The notes: generated by a model not told the origin, from the sequence alone. A stretch of DNA of 64,000 bases from Fomitopsis serialis (GCF_022376445.1 NW_025955027.1:1-64000), one strand, 5' to 3'. Counted from the stretch's first letter, positions 21,581 to 34,435 are shown. Translations and numbers: made by a program.

Positions 21581-23779
21581 GTTAGACACACTAAATAATG
21601 TGCTGTCTGCCCGTCCACCTCAGTACCAACAGGCTCGTGTGTTCACTCACCTATTCGAAATGGGCTGCGACGCGCGTTTGAGCTGACTACCAAAAGTGCG
21701 GACACGACGAGGTTAGTGGTCACAACGGAAGCACACGCACTGACCTTTTTGAAGGTACATTCTGACCGTGACGCGATGCGTGGCCTGCTTCTGAGGCACG
21801 GGCCGGGTGATGGGCAGGGCGAGGGAGCTGAGACGGTGGCGTGCAGAGGAGTCAGCAGAGATAAGGAGTGCGAGAGGGAGAGGGAGACCTCTGTGACCGT
21901 CACGTACCGGGCAACAGTGCTCGGAGGCGTTTGCTCTGCAAATGCGCGCGGGGGATCGAGGTCACGGGCTGCCAATGGTTGTCAGAACGGGTACACACAC
22001 ACCAACAGGGACGTACCGACTGTCATGGTTAGCTGTCCCAGCGCGGTACAGCACGACGTGGGCTGTGATCTTTGATCATGCTGGAGTATCCGATGAACGC
22101 CGACGGTGTACCCGAGCTGCCGTCTGAGCACGACGCGCATTGGGATTGCGTTGGGATGCGGGGCTGGAAGGGCAGACAGATTGTCGTGAAATGGACAGCA
22201 GGTACGTACCATGTGCTCATCCTTTCGCGAGGCTCCTGAGCCACGTATCCTCCCGCGCATCCGTCTACTGTCAAGTCAGCGGGCTTGTTGCGTAGTACTA
22301 CATCGGGCGTTGAGGATCGCGAGGAAGAGACTAGCAGAGACAAGAGACACGGCGCCACTACGCAGAGTCAGATTACGACCTGCCCTAAACTTGATCTTGA
22401 TCGACCACGTCGCTACAACGCCACGTCGACTCTCGAGCGTCCACTTGCTCAGTACTCAGTACTCAACGTTCTGTCAACTGTCGAGTCAACTACCCGCCCA
22501 CATTCACGTTACTCGCACGCTGCCGCTCCAACCTCCATCAAGTAAATGCCACCCCATAGCTGCTGTTGCCATGCAGAACGGCCTCCTACCACTCCCAGTT
22601 GAGCACCACAGATGTGCTACGCATCGCCGCTCGTGCCCTTACCTCGCTCGCTCTCAGCTAGCTGCTGCGTAGACTCCACATGGGGCTCCAGTCCAACAAG
22701 TTGTGCGTAGAACATTTTGTCCGTCTTAATCCTGCTGACATGTATACGTGAATCTTGCATGCTGGCATACAGGGGCTCTACTGTCGTGTACCAACTTGTG
22801 TGGGCAAGGTACTGTCATCTTGCCTGTCTCGCTCGCCTACGATGTACGCATCTGATCCGTTCACGGAGTGAGTGCCTACAGTCCAGAGCTGGCCCGAGTC
22901 GGACCGACACACTGCTCACATCTTCCTCCTCTCCATCCTTCTCGCCGCGTCTGCCAAATGGCTCTACTAGTACTGCCACGTGTGCGATGCTCCACTCGCA
23001 CGGACGCTCGCTCTCGTCGCCCAACCATTGCAACGATGATGGCCCGCCTGGCTGCGAACCTGCCTGCTTGTTGGTGCGCAACGCTCCACGCAGCCGCCCT
23101 CCGCGTCCTCGAGAGGCCTGGCAATCCGGATGTTCCTTGCGTGGATGACGCAGCCGATAGTAGAGGAAGCTCTGTAGCAGGCCTGTGTCAGCGATGTTCG
23201 AAGCCACGACCAGATACAAGCTACCTCACGTGTTCTCAGCATCGCGCACACCGAACACGTCGATGAATCGACATTACGCATGATTGTGAGCCTGCCGCCG
23301 AGTCGTATGCGCATGTGGGCGAGTTCGTCTAATACCCGGTTAGTAGTTTCGTCACTAGTATGCACAGCTCATGCTACTTCATTCGCAGCCCTTGCCTTTA
23401 TAGGACTGGCATGATATACCCGATGAGTAGATTCGAACAATCGAGACGTAATCACATACCATTCCCAGTACTGCCTGTATAGTACCCTTGCGTCTTTGTG
23501 CTCCGTAGTGTATCACCCAATGAATTGAATGTTGCTCAATCTCAATTCGTGCTGTCAATCAACTGTAAAGTCTGTCATAGCATCGAGGGAATATGCTACT
23601 AGCAAAATACTACGAGTCAATGAGACAGTAATAGCGGATCATGCTCCGGAATGCACCATATTACTTATGCATTCGTACTGGAAAGAGAGGGGACTAGCTA
23701 ACAAAAGCTATTCTCAAAAAACTCGGGAACATACGTCATTACTGTCTATTCCGCAGAATAACAGTGCATTATGGCGCAT
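21581..23779. other. Region between the two elements, no gene supported
   Basis: Open frames here are short, overlap on both strands and carry no family motif I recognise. The stretch is the host DNA (or older repeat debris) between the KDZ element and the remnant of the SDR gene. I see no tRNA or rRNA. Confidence 0.45.
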
Positions 23780-24049
23780 TCACGGGAGGGTTTTTTCCTG
23801 ATGCATGTACCTCGCTTCCTCGCTCATCAAGAAAGCTACCACGTCCGCGATCTCTTCGGGAGTCCCGAGTCGACCGAGGCTGTTGCCGTCCTCCATTCGC
23901 ATCACGTCCTCCCCGCCCTTGACCACGCCCGAGTTCGTCGGCGTATCGATATATCCAGGCGCGACGACGTTGGTCCGCACGCCCTTCGGCCCCAGCTCCA
24001 GCGCCATGCTCTTGCTGAACCCAATCACCGCATGCTTCGTCGCGCAGTA
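23780..24049 (-). pseudogene. SDR gene, 3' fragment (interrupted by transposon)
   Basis: C-terminal half of a short-chain dehydrogenase/reductase. It begins at the TA (24048-24049) with YCATKHAVIGFSKSMALELG, the Y-x-x-x-K active-site region, and continues through VRTNVVAPGYIDTP and TPEEIADVVAFLMSEEA. The matching N-terminal half lies at 32891-33400 on the same strand, separated by an 8.8-kb insertion. The usual last element of the fold (a xVDGGx strand) is not recognisable downstream, so the very end may lie in an unseen exon or be lost. Confidence 0.85.
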
Positions 24050-24061
24050 CACCACCGGGTG
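24050..24061 (+). repeat. 5' terminal inverted repeat of 8.8-kb element
   Basis: CACCACCGGGTG, perfectly inverted at 32877-32888. Similarity stops after 12 bp. The preceding TA is the target duplication. Confidence 0.9.
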
Positions 24062-24420
24062 ACCCAGGAGGTCGGATGAACGTTGGGAGAGGACAATGTT
24101 GAGCGACTATCTCACCGACATTCGATCGATGTAGATTACGTGTGAGATTGATATCAGCGTATATATCGTGGCGGCGTCTCATGGACATGGATTGCGCGTC
24201 GTCCTGACATGCCATCGATGTCCCCGCCCAACCTCGCTCCATTGTCTGCCTGAGGCCCTAAGGATGTCGATCGTGCCTCTTGTTAATGTCCTTCTCGGTG
24301 AGGTTCTTTCATTGCTCAAATCAGTCATGTGCCCGACATCGCGAGGGAACGTCGAGTCCAGGTGAGTGCTCACAGTTCGTTGAGCGTCGATACCGCACAC
24401 ACAATCACTCCCGGGGAGGA

Positions 24421-25357
24421 TGGCCTCCTCTGACGATGAGTTCATACCTTCGCAGATCATCCCTCAGGTTCACCCTGACTCTCCTCGCCATGTCAAGCAA
24501 CCGAGGAGGGCGGCGGTTGTTGCTCGCCGAAGTACCACTAGGTACGGCAGCTCTCGTCGCGTTATACATTGGCAATACCCCATCGTTATCAGTTCGTGTC
24601 TATTGACCTGGTTCTCACAGGCAACTTGCCCACGGCGGCGCGCTCGACTCGCAAACGAGCGATTCACAACACATCCGCGTCCTAGTAGCAGAGGAGTCGG
24701 CACGCGCAGAGACAGAAAGCCTTAATAGGGATGGCGCAGATGACGAGGACGATGGTATGTCAAATCTTTTCTACCTCGCAACTAATAGGTCTAACGAATC
24801 ACAATGCAGAGCCAGTCGTGTGCGGCAAGGACGTTCCGGACGAGAGTGGCATCGCGAACTGCTGCGACTGCTGCAGCGAACTGAAGCTCGCACACCAAAA
24901 TCTCAAGATCATTCGCGAGCTCAACCATTACCAGAGAGACGAGCTCAATAGGCTCCAGAACATTATCGATGTGTTGAGGCTCGACCCGGAGCAACAATCT
25001 CAGGCCGTCCGGGAACCATCGCCAGTGGTCCATCGTGATGGCGTGTCCGTTGGCGAAGGGTTCGTAGAAACCCTTCCCTGATACTTGACATGCACACTAA
25101 TATTGTCTACAGATGTGGCGGCACGACCTCGCACGGATATGGATCTGGAAGATCAGATGTCAAGGTCGAACAGGGAAGAAAGAGGGCACGGCGCGAAGGC
25201 AGCTACTGAGGCTCAGTATGCGAGTCCGCCTGGCGTTCCGAGGGCCAAACTGCCTCCATGCTGTACTACATACGTGCCGTCGCCATTACGATTACAGACC
25301 CTCGCAATTATTGTTTCCGAATCAAACGTACTATTATCGAGCGAGGTTCCAGAGTGA
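24421..25357 (+). CDS. Small coiled-coil ORF of 8.8-kb element
   Basis: Not recognised. A start at 24421 (MASSDDEFIPSQIIPQ) fits introns at about 24542-24620, 24756-24807 and 25050-25112. The product has a short acidic stretch (RDGADDEDD), a Cys pair cluster (NCCDCCSELKLAH) and a predicted coiled coil (HQNLKIIRELNHYQRDELNR). The 3' end is uncertain. One frame stops at 25357; another, ending near 25209, would give a basic tail (GRKRARREGSY). It precedes the transposase in the same orientation and may be an accessory DNA-binding or dimerisation factor (inference). Confidence 0.4.
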
Positions 25358-25486
25358 CATGATCGACGTTATTTTGTATGGCCATTAATGGAAATATATG
25401 ACTTCGCGCCGACGCGCAGCGACCCTTGACTGCTTGCACTCACAGGTCTCTTGTCTGCTCTTTCTTCCTCACTCGTGCATATATTG

Positions 25487-28400
25487 ATGTCTGGGTTCAC
25501 TCGTCGCCAAGGTGAGTCCTGCGTTCTTCATTCACGAGAGCTGACCATCATGCCATGACTCGCTCATAGATTTTGAGCTTGATGGGCAACATGGCCGGTG
25601 TAAACTCTGTCCGCATGCGAGCTGGGCAACGGCACCGCATCTCCGTGAGCACGAAAAGACGAAGGGTCACCAGAACGCGGTCGCTGCCCTGCTCCGTTCA
25701 CAAACTCAAGCCGTGCCGGGTCCACAACCAGCTCCAGTGAACCCATTCCAAGCTCGTGTCGACGAGTGGTATGATGAGGCAGCCTTCGACATTGATGTTC
25801 ACCCGCAGGCACCAGCCTCGCAGGTTGATTCTGGTGCCGGCTTTGAGGTCCCCTGGCTTCAAGGTGCAAGTGACCACCTCCGAGTCGCGTCAGGCTCGGG
25901 GTCGTCTGCGCCTGCCATACCTCCCGAAATGCAAGACGCGCTGGCAGGCCGAGTCAACTTCACAGCTGGCGAGGCTTATGGGGGCGGCGCCGGCCTGAGT
26001 CTTGAGGATGTCCTCATGGGAGCCGGTCTCATGAATCCAGACCCGCTCGAGGAGGAGCTCCCGCCGCATATGGACGATTTAGATTTGTCAGGCGATAATG
26101 AGCGATTGATATGTGTGTACCACTAGGTTTTTGCAAATGCTTGGCTCTGACAATTAACCGGCGGCTTGGGTTCTGTATGCGACAGTGGACCCCGACAGTG
26201 CACAGGATATCTCGGACTCTATCTTTGGGACCTCGCATGGCGCAAGTACCAACCCGGATTTGTCGTACTTCCCATATCCCAACAAGAGCGTAGGCATCTA
26301 ATCCAAGTTTCATGTATCAGTCGCGCTCACTGTGCTCATCTACTACTCATTCTACAGATGATGAAGACCGACATTCTCTTTAGCTCACCACGAATGCGTT
26401 TCTCTCGTCAACAAAAGGAGGCAATTCTGGCGTGGGGGAAGTCCCTCGGAGCGAAGGATGTCCCATCTTTACATCGCGTCGACAAATTCCAGGATGAGGC
26501 TCTCGCGGCTGTGGGAAATCCGACCGCCAAAGTAAAAACAGACTCCGGGAACATTTTCTATACCAACAAGATTGCGGCTGCGTTGTCAAAGGTACAGTGC
26601 TATGGCATCATGACCAATGGTACAATCCTCGTGCTGAACCTGGCTCTGTGCGATGACTGTATCAGGACTATGCGCATCCAGAGACGAGACGTAAGATGCA
26701 CCTGCTCCCGGAGTTCGTGCCCAATGGAAAGCCAATCACCGAGGTCTGGCAGACGAAGAAGTGGCTCGTCGACGTGCCTGATGATCTCCTGACACCAATG
26801 GTCCGTATCCATCGGAAGGATTTCTACGTTCATGAGCTGGTCTATTGTAGTGACGGAACATGGTTCTTACCTCAACGGTTCTTCGAGTTGGAGGGTAATC
26901 CTTGGTCTCTCGGTCTTGTTGCGCAATCAACAGAGGTCGGTCGGACATCATTAGTGGAATCTCGATCATTAACTGACATGCATTGAACTGATATCAGAAC
27001 GGCCTGGTCGTCTCTGATAACCGAGAGTTCAAGAACTGCGACCTCTTTGACGCATCCTGGCCAGAAATAGAAGCAAGCAATGCAAAGAGGAATCTTTTCG
27101 CACGTATGTAGCTTGAAGCACCTGATCGTCTCTGAGGTGTAATTGAGAATATACAGCCCAGAGTGCTCACCATGCCACGAAAATGCCAAACCCAAACCGC
27201 GAGAGGGCACAAGGGCTCGAGTGGGAGTGCCCGCCTATCGTGGTCTTCATAGACGATGTGTCTGGGAACAGCACGAAGCAATGGAACGTCCACTACTCCT
27301 GCTATCTGTCGAACGGTTCATTACCCCGGGCTGAACTTGAGCGAGACTGCAACATACGATTCGTGGCCACTTCACCGCATGCCTCACCGATGGAGATCAT
27401 CTCAGCAGTGTGCGATGAGTTGCGGTAAGATCATTGCTTCTTGCTGTCGAGGGTCGCTGCAGGCAGCTGAATGGTACACCCACAGAGGTATCTATGAGTC
27501 CGAACTGGGCGCGATCCGCGTCTGGGACTCCGTCAAGGAACGACACATCCTGATTCGGCCGTGGTTACTATTTCTGCCCGGCGACAACCCAATGCAAGCG
27601 GAACTCTGTAGCCACATCGGGCTGAAGGGTAACTTCTTCTGTCGCACGTGCCACGTTGGCGGCAGTCAAGAGTTCAAACAGTCCAATGAGGGATTTCCTA
27701 GTCTAACAAAGGTGAGTCACACTTTATCACACGACGTCCGAGGGCTTATGGACACATGGTGTATTGATACGCGACAGATAGGACGTCCACGAACAGTGGA
27801 AGAGACTCAGCAGGCCGTCCTCCAACAGCTTGTAGACGCGACGCACGCTGCCGCTGACAAAGCCCTGAAGGAATCAATCTCATCTAGTGGCGTGAAGGAC
27901 TCGTTTGCAATGCCCGTGATCAATCGTCTTGTGGCAATTGGGAAGGCCCTGCGCAAGTCAACACCACAGCGGAAGGCTCTGAGCCCCGAGGCCGTGAACA
28001 AGCACCTGTACGAGGAGCTGTTGAAGCGGAAGGACTTGACTGTTATCAATCCGCTCCTCCGAATGGAAGGTGACGCCATCTGAACCATATTCATTCCATC
28101 TGTCTGTACTGACAGTTGTGATGTGTCATAGGTTTCGACGTGCACCAGGACACGCCCGTCGAGGCATTGCACACCCATCTTCTAGGTGCAGTCAAGTACT
28201 TCTGGAGCCAGACGGTGTGGATCCTGGAGAAACAAGGCAAACTCGGGACTTTTCAGGCGCGATTGGGCTCGCTCGCGCAGTCGGGATTGAACATCCCCAA
28301 TATCATGGCCGACTACATGTGCCGGTATCGCGGGTCTCTCATCGGGAAGCACTTCAAGACCCTGAGCCAAGTCATGTCGTTTGCCATCTGCGGATTGGTT

Positions 28401-30345
28401 GAACAAAGACTTCTCGATGCCTGGCTGACACTCGGACGTCTCACGGCACTGATATGGGAGACCGAGATCACTGACATGAGGGAATACACCGTGTGTTGCT
28501 GCCAATCAATAATTGTTTGACAGCTCACTGATGAAGGCATGGCATAGAACATGCTTCAGACGACGATTCAAGACCTCATCGATCACGCTGCTGTCCTTAG
28601 CCCAAGCCTTCTGACACTCAAGAACAAACTCCACATTCTTCTCCATCTCCCGGCTGCTGTCGAACGCTTCGGGCCGGCTCTCCTTTTCTCGACTGAGCGT
28701 TACGAGTCGTTCAACCGCATTTTCCGCTTATGTTCAATTCACAGCAATCGACAGGCTCCTAGTCGTGATATCGCGACAGCCTTCGCAAACCAGGATAGAT
28801 GTCGCCACATGGTTACTGGCGGATTCTGGTTTGACAAGCACACGAGCCAATGGGTTTGCGCCAGTCCTTCAGTGCGCGAACATATCCAGAACGACCAGAT
28901 TGACCGTCGCCTCCTTGGTGTAGACACTCCCGAGCCTCGTACACCGGGCGCACTCACTTTTCCCACTCGGACAAGTCGTCAGGAGAAGCGTGTCGCAGCG
29001 TCGTGGGCTGCAACAAAAGCCGGTCGCGCGGGATTCCAAGAGCCAGCACCCGGCTCTTGGGAGACGGCCAATGCGATCGTTACCTTGACGGGCGACACAG
29101 CACCCATAGGCAGCGAAGTTCTTGTACGCCACGGATCAGTAGTAAGTTCTCCATAGAAGGTCGAATGCCGTCCGTTCTCACTCCATGTAATGAATTGCCT
29201 CGCACAGGAAGCACAAGATTCGGCCTTGACGTTCGCATCAATAACTGAGATTCTCTCACGCACACAGACAGATGGTCAAGCACGCATCATCGGTATCCTT
29301 GTTCGCAAATCACGACTGGATTTGGCGCTCCATCCGCTTCTCAAAATGCCCCTCATCCACCGTGACAGCGAGATGGCGCTGTTAAACCCTGAAGTGCTTC
29401 ACTCGCTCATCATCTCTTCATTGTGGCGCTGATCAGCATGCTTCTACAGGATGTCATCTGTGCTATCAATGTTCAGCACGACTGCAACCTCCATGGATGC
29501 ACGGATACTAACAACCAGCCTCGGAGACAGGAGCGCGAGGCGACAGACCAATTGTCTCGCGCCGTCACCCACCATGATACCGTTGACTTCATTGTCAACA
29601 TGCACTCATTGCATAATCAAAAGTATCTTCGGGCGGCTCTCCCGGCCGTCCTCCTGGACGTGACCCTTTCATTTGCAGATCGAGACAGCCTCCTACGCCA
29701 AGCCGCCGAATCCCTACGTGACCAAAAGCTCCAGAAGCAGCTTGCCAAGGATGCAGCTGCTCAGAAACGCGCTGAAGATGCTCTCAGTGGCGCTGGACTC
29801 CTCGATATTGCCTTGGAGGATGAGGATGCCGACAATGTGGTCACACAAACTGATCTCGATGCCGCTCCTGCTCATGCCCCAGTACCTCAATCGTCTTCAA
29901 TGGATGCCAGTATGGACTTGGACTCAATCTCCCTCACCCTTGACGCAGCTCTCGCACCGCGAGGCCCTCGACAGCGACGACCAGAACCACCATCGAATGC
30001 TCGTGCCCGTGGACGTGGGCGTGGGCGTGGAAACGCGGCGCAACGTGGGCGCAATGCTCGTGGAACGCAGGGCGAGATCATCGCACCCAGTAGACAAGTC
30101 GCTGACCGCCATCAGCCCCCTGGTGAGAGGCATCATTCAAGTTCTCGGCTTCAGCAAACTCACCAAATCTACTCAATCATGCAGCTACGAGCTCCTCGCA
30201 GGCAACAACCAGTCCTCAGTTGCCTGAGCCGCTGCCCACCGGAGATGTACCGCCAACGGCCCCTGCCCGCAAGCGTCGGAGGAATGCACCTACGAGCGAC
30301 GCGACGCTCGCGCGGGATGCCGAACTTCAGTCTCTGTTCAAATGA
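25487..30345 (+). CDS. DDE-like transposase with C2H2 finger, multi-exon
   Basis: Putative transposase of the 8.8-kb element. Exon 1 is short (MSGFTRRQ, from 25487). Exon 2 opens with a C2H2-type finger (CKLCPHASWATAPHLREHEK). The core is in later exons: IVVFIDDVSGNSTKQWNVHY (about 27235-27295), LPGDNPMQAELCSHIGLKGN with a following CRTCHVGG (about 27580-27665), and HQDTPVEALHTHLLGAVKYF (about 28140-28200). The acidic residues in FIDD, GDNPM and TPVE are the likeliest metal ligands. Further on are FSTERYESFNRIFRLCSIHS and a Gln/Ala-rich, charged C-terminus with RGRGRGRG-like repeats, ending ELQSLFK at 30345. I know this protein type as a repetitive Agaricomycete family; the DDE assignment is from motif order only. 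The frame appears intact across about a dozen short introns. Confidence 0.7.
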
Positions 30346-30671
30346 GTGTACATTCATCATCTCCAGTATATTATCACAGGTGTCCAGGGCTTTGTTTGTA
30401 TGTTACACAGCGCTGTCGAGTCATGACCACGAGAATCTATATTAAATATTCAGTGCATTGCTTTGCTTCGACGGACACTCGAGTGGCAAGATCACCTTCG
30501 TTCTTGACCGGCAGTTGAGGTTGCGGACCCGGCGCACGGGCCGATTGCAAGTTGTGCCTTTTTTTCGGGGGCCAAGTGGCGACCGTTGTCGAGAGAGCTT
30601 GCGCGGCCTGACCCCTCCCTCCTTGCCCGACTCCCACATCTCTGAATTGTGTCGCCAGACCGTCCACAGCT

Positions 30672-32444
30672 ATGAGCACTCCTGCCGACTCGCGTGCCTT
30701 GCTATTCGCCAGATTCAACCTTAATTCAGCCTGGCAGTCAGCGCCTACACCCGCAACCGCCGAGACGCAACAGGCGGGGCCAAGCACTCCACCTGTTCAC
30801 TCGGTCGGTGGGATGGGGGACCAGTCATTTCAAGGCCTCCTTCCGGGAAATGACCATGGAGGGCAGGCAGCAAGGCGTGAGGGATCGCCATTGGGACTGG
30901 CATCGGGTAGTATTTCTCGTCAGTCCTACGGTTTCAATAATGGAACACATGCCACTCACCACTTCGTACTTCACAGCCGCAACTGGAAATCCAGCTGACA
31001 GTCACGGTGGCCCATGGATGACGACAGCCTCAGCACCGCTGCCAGGTGGCGGCCTCGGCAGTCACCCTGAGAACATCACGCCGCCTCCCGCTGCAGTCCC
31101 CATTATACCGCAGAGTCGTGGCACTTCCTCGGGCCTCGGTAGCGCATTTCTTCCGCCGACCTCTCTGTCACGTACATGGATCGAACAGAGGGCTCGTCAG
31201 GGTGGGTTGGACGAAGAACAAATCAAAGAAGTGCTCGCCTTTGGTCTGGTAATACTCTTTCATTCCGCACCCCCGTACCTTGTCATTTGCATTCCCTGAC
31301 GTCGGATGTTTTCTTAGCTGACCTATCCAGAGATGTTGATTGACCTCAAGATCCAGAACTATCAGATTGTGAATGACACTCTCAAGCGATACCTCAGGAT
31401 GATCATTCGTCACCCGACGTTCACGGTACGTTGGCCTGGGCCTGTAGTATCAACGAGGTCAGTGCCAGACTGAATGAATCATATGCCACAGCAACGTACC
31501 AGGCAGATCTCCGCTGCGTTCCTACTCGCGCCCTCTATCGCTGCATATCTCGCGGGACTACTGAATCATGTATTGGTACGTATGACCTCCGTGACTCGAC
31601 ACTACTAGTAGTACTCACCGATTGAACACCCAATATTAGGACTGGGTTTCCGAAAACCTTGGTATCCTCTATCTTACTCCCGGTAGCAGAAACGACCCCT
31701 CAGAGTGGAGTTCAATCCGGACAGCATTCTCGAAGGAGCTTGCCAGCTTGAGGAACAATATGAAGAATGCGGTGCGTGTGACAATACCGCGGCACCATTT
31801 TACCTGTACTGACAACATTCGGTCTCAGCTTGAATTGTCTGTCAGGAACAAGAAGGACATCTACCAACTCACCAAGTCGTTGATGACGTACGATCTCAAG
31901 CCCACTTCAGAACATTGGGGCCGTTTTGCTTTCCTTGTGAGTATCATCACAAACTTCTGGATGATTGATCAGTGTTTTGACGAGCATTGTTTGACAGCGC
32001 GCATGCGTCCCGCAATTCAAGGCCAGAGTGACCGTGGATCCTGAGACCAAGGTCTCGTTCTGGGATCACGTTGATCTCGCCTTGGACGACATTCGTAAGG
32101 CTTACAAGCACATCACGCCCGAGAGCGCCCGACAGCTGGCGATCAACGGGTGAGTGTCCACATATGAGAATGTTCTGGTCCATACTGAGTTCTCGACGCG
32201 CAACAGATTTTTTAGGTCGATATTGACCGCGGACCAAATCCAATACCCCATGAAGTCGAGCCCAGCTCTTCACGTGTCGTACATTGCGGTGCAACTCACC
32301 GAAATCCAACGGAATGTATCTAACTCGGCCAGCCGCATGGAAGTCAATTTGTCGGCGGCTGGAGCCACGGTTTCTGAACCTGCCGATGAAGAGAATTACG
32401 CCGACAATGAGATGGAGCTCGACGAGGACGCTGGGCCGGCGTAA
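30672..32444 (+). CDS. Companion protein of the DDE-like transposase
   Basis: Unnamed protein that follows the transposase in the same orientation. It starts MSTPADSRALLFARFNLNSA. The N-terminal third is disordered and Pro/Gly-rich, followed by WIEQRARQGGLDEEQIKEVL. The structured part lies across short exons (31330-32300): MLIDLKIQNYQIVNDTLKRY, AAFLLAPSIAAYLAGLLNHV, LSVRNKKDIYQLTKSL, and a conserved end SFWDHVDLALDDIRKAYKHI. The C-terminus is acidic (NEMELDEDAGPA, stop at 32444). Proteins with this FWxxVDxxLxxIR pattern accompany related transposases in other mushroom genomes as I recall, which supports a two-component element. A biochemical role is not apparent. Confidence 0.6.
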
Positions 32445-32876
32445 GGCATTGTGGCTCGCTGCGAGTGGCCACAGTAATCGTACGGACTCGGATTACATGT
32501 TTCCAATTATCAATCAAAGAGCAGATACTCATTGAGCCATGGCATCTTACTATTGTATCGATGCATCCTTGAAGCGGGTACTGCATCCTGAAAGCAAAAG
32601 AGCACGATTGATATTATTATTCTGAAATATTCGAAATATATGCGCGGGCTGAAAACGGTAGCATCACTGGCTGCTGATGTCAGCAAGGAACATTGTCTCG
32701 AGGTCCACCCGACATCGCATCTACATTATCACCCATATGCTTTCATCATCCAGGTGCGGACATCGATGGGACTACTGTCGGCAACATATTCCCCTGATAT
32801 CCTGGCCGACCTCAACGTGACGCTGGCATGAGGGCGTGATCTTATCGCCGACTTGACAAAAATCTGACGTGCGTGC

Positions 32877-32888
32877 CACCCGGTGGTG
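32877..32888 (-). repeat. 3' terminal inverted repeat of 8.8-kb element
   Basis: CACCCGGTGGTG on the plus strand, the exact complement of the 5' TIR, followed by the TA target duplication at 32889-32890. Confidence 0.9.
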
Positions 32889-33400
32889 TAGATAGCCTGT
32901 TCTGCTTGCGGATGGAGTCCACAGATCGAGGACACGTTCACGTACGATCCGCCAGGCGTCGTGAGGTGCGGGATCGTAGCGCGCGTGACGAGGTAGATCC
33001 CCTTCAGATTCACGTTGACGAGCTTGTCCCAGTACTCGTCTGTCGTCTCCGTGAGAGGGATGCTCGTGGGGTTGATGCCGGCGCAGTTGAACACATGGTC
33101 CAGACGGCCAAGGCCAGAAACTATCTCGGCTATACGGCGCTCGACGTCTACCTTCGAGCTGACGTCCATGACACCGGTGTAATGCGGTTTGCCTCCACAG
33201 AGATGGTAGGTGTCCACTGCACCGCCGAGATCGATGTCTGTGATGGCAAGGCGGGCTCCGAGCTTCGCGAGTTTAATGGCCGTAGCCCGCCTGTGGCTTG
33301 ATCAGTTGTGTCCTCTGACAAGTGGCAAGTGTTCCGACCCAATACCACTTCCCGCCCCCGTGATGAGAATGACTTTGCCCTCGAAAATTGGCGGCAGCAT
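32889..33400 (-). pseudogene. SDR gene, 5' fragment (interrupted by transposon)
   Basis: N-terminal half of a short-chain dehydrogenase/reductase. From ATG at 33400 it reads MLPPIFEGKVILITGAGSGI, the Rossmann TGxxxGxG cofactor motif. An intron of about 50 nt follows (about 33293-33343). Then come ARLAITDIDL, DHVFNCAGINPTS (the NAG motif as NCAG), NVNLKGIYLVTRA and the catalytic serine in NVSSICGLHPQAEQAIY. The tyrosine codon is cut by the insertion; beyond it the frame reads transposon sequence. The family acts on alcohols or ketones with NAD(P)(H); the substrate cannot be inferred. Partner fragment: 23780-24049. Confidence 0.9.
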
Positions 33401-34435
33401 TGCACGACCTGAGAGCTCCGGAGATGATTCCCAATCTCCACACTACATATGCCATATGACTCACTTCAGTTGAGCTTCAGATTGTAGATGGCGGTGCGTA
33501 CGATGATGCTCTTTGAATCCGACTCGGACTCGGTGTGTCCTTGAGTTGTCTCTTGATAAGGACCACGATCTCGGGACCCGACGGAACGCCGCGTCGTTAT
33601 GTGTGCAAACTTCCATTGAGTCTCGCTCTGTCTGTTCTCGTGAAGTCATTTGTCCAACGGTGAGCCTACCTCTCGGATTGCCAAATCCAGGTAGCATTCT
33701 GAAACTGTGGTCATGACTGAGAGGCCGCTAATAAGTTGAAGAATCCGCTATAAATCACGTCAAAACCGATAATCCAGACTAGAAGTACTCACACGAGTAC
33801 TATGTCAAGCATTGTCACTACATTCTGGCCTCGCTCGATGGTTTAGCATGCGTCGTATTGTACCATACTTCAGTGTTCCTGCAACGTTGCTGCATTGTAG
33901 TGCGCAGTACCGCAGTGTAGCTAGCCGGTGGCGTGTGTATATCGACCAAATATGGCAACCTGCTCCTCCTACTTGAGGCGTCTAAAACCCAAAGAGTAAA
34001 CGATACTTATGAATGATGGATCCTGGTGAGTTCCGGGCATAGTCAATATTTCCTGAGCTACTGAAATGACTGACTACCTACCAAAAGCGTCGGGATACAC
34101 GATGGAGATGATATGTTCCCCTCCCAAGGTATGCATATCATTATATCATAGGCCAGGACTCCCGGCTCGTGCTCACTGCTAGCGCTGTGCCGCACTACTT
34201 AGAGTTCATACGGGCGCAGTCAAGGTTATACCCGCTGGTCGATGAAGATGTCTTGTGACTATGTAGTCTGCCTCGCGGCTTCACGCCCTACAAGGGTTGT
34301 GACTACCCTGCCATCTCCTGTCCGTACGTGTACTAAGTTACATCGCTGAGTTTTCATCGGTGAGCCCTCCCTTGTCTTGCCGTTCAACTCACTGATAGTG
34401 GACAAGTGCATACCAGCTTACTCAGGAGGTTCATC
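33401..34435. other. Intergenic, SDR to Argonaute
   Basis: About 1 kb with no supported gene. It probably holds the promoters of the SDR gene (minus) and the Argonaute gene (plus), which are divergently transcribed. Confidence 0.5.

Larger units (their letters stand above)
24050..32888. mobile_element. 8.8-kb DNA transposon, 12-bp TIR, TA target duplication
   Basis: The ends are CACCACCGGGTG (24050-24061) and its exact complement CACCCGGTGGTG (32877-32888), flanked by TA on both sides (24048-24049 and 32889-32890). Deleting the element with one TA joins the two SDR fragments in frame. Inside, all on the plus strand, are a small coiled-coil ORF, a multi-exon DDE-like transposase and a companion gene. 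The transposase belongs to a type that is multicopy in Agaricomycetes. I do not assign a superfamily name. The perfect TIRs and TSD suggest a recent insertion. Confidence 0.9.

Noticed and set aside
2176..21588. 8-bp target duplication around the KDZ element (GTAAGATT / GTTAGACA)
   Set aside because: Only 5 of 8 positions agree, which is not better than chance for flexible boundaries.
23780..24055. Independent small SDR-like gene starting MVYCATKHAV
   Set aside because: It is only the 3' part of the interrupted gene; the ATG and its neighbourhood belong to the transposon end, not to a natural start.
24050..32888. LTR retrotransposon in the SDR gene
   Set aside because: No reverse transcriptase, integrase, protease or direct long repeats; the ends are short inverted repeats with a 2-bp duplication.
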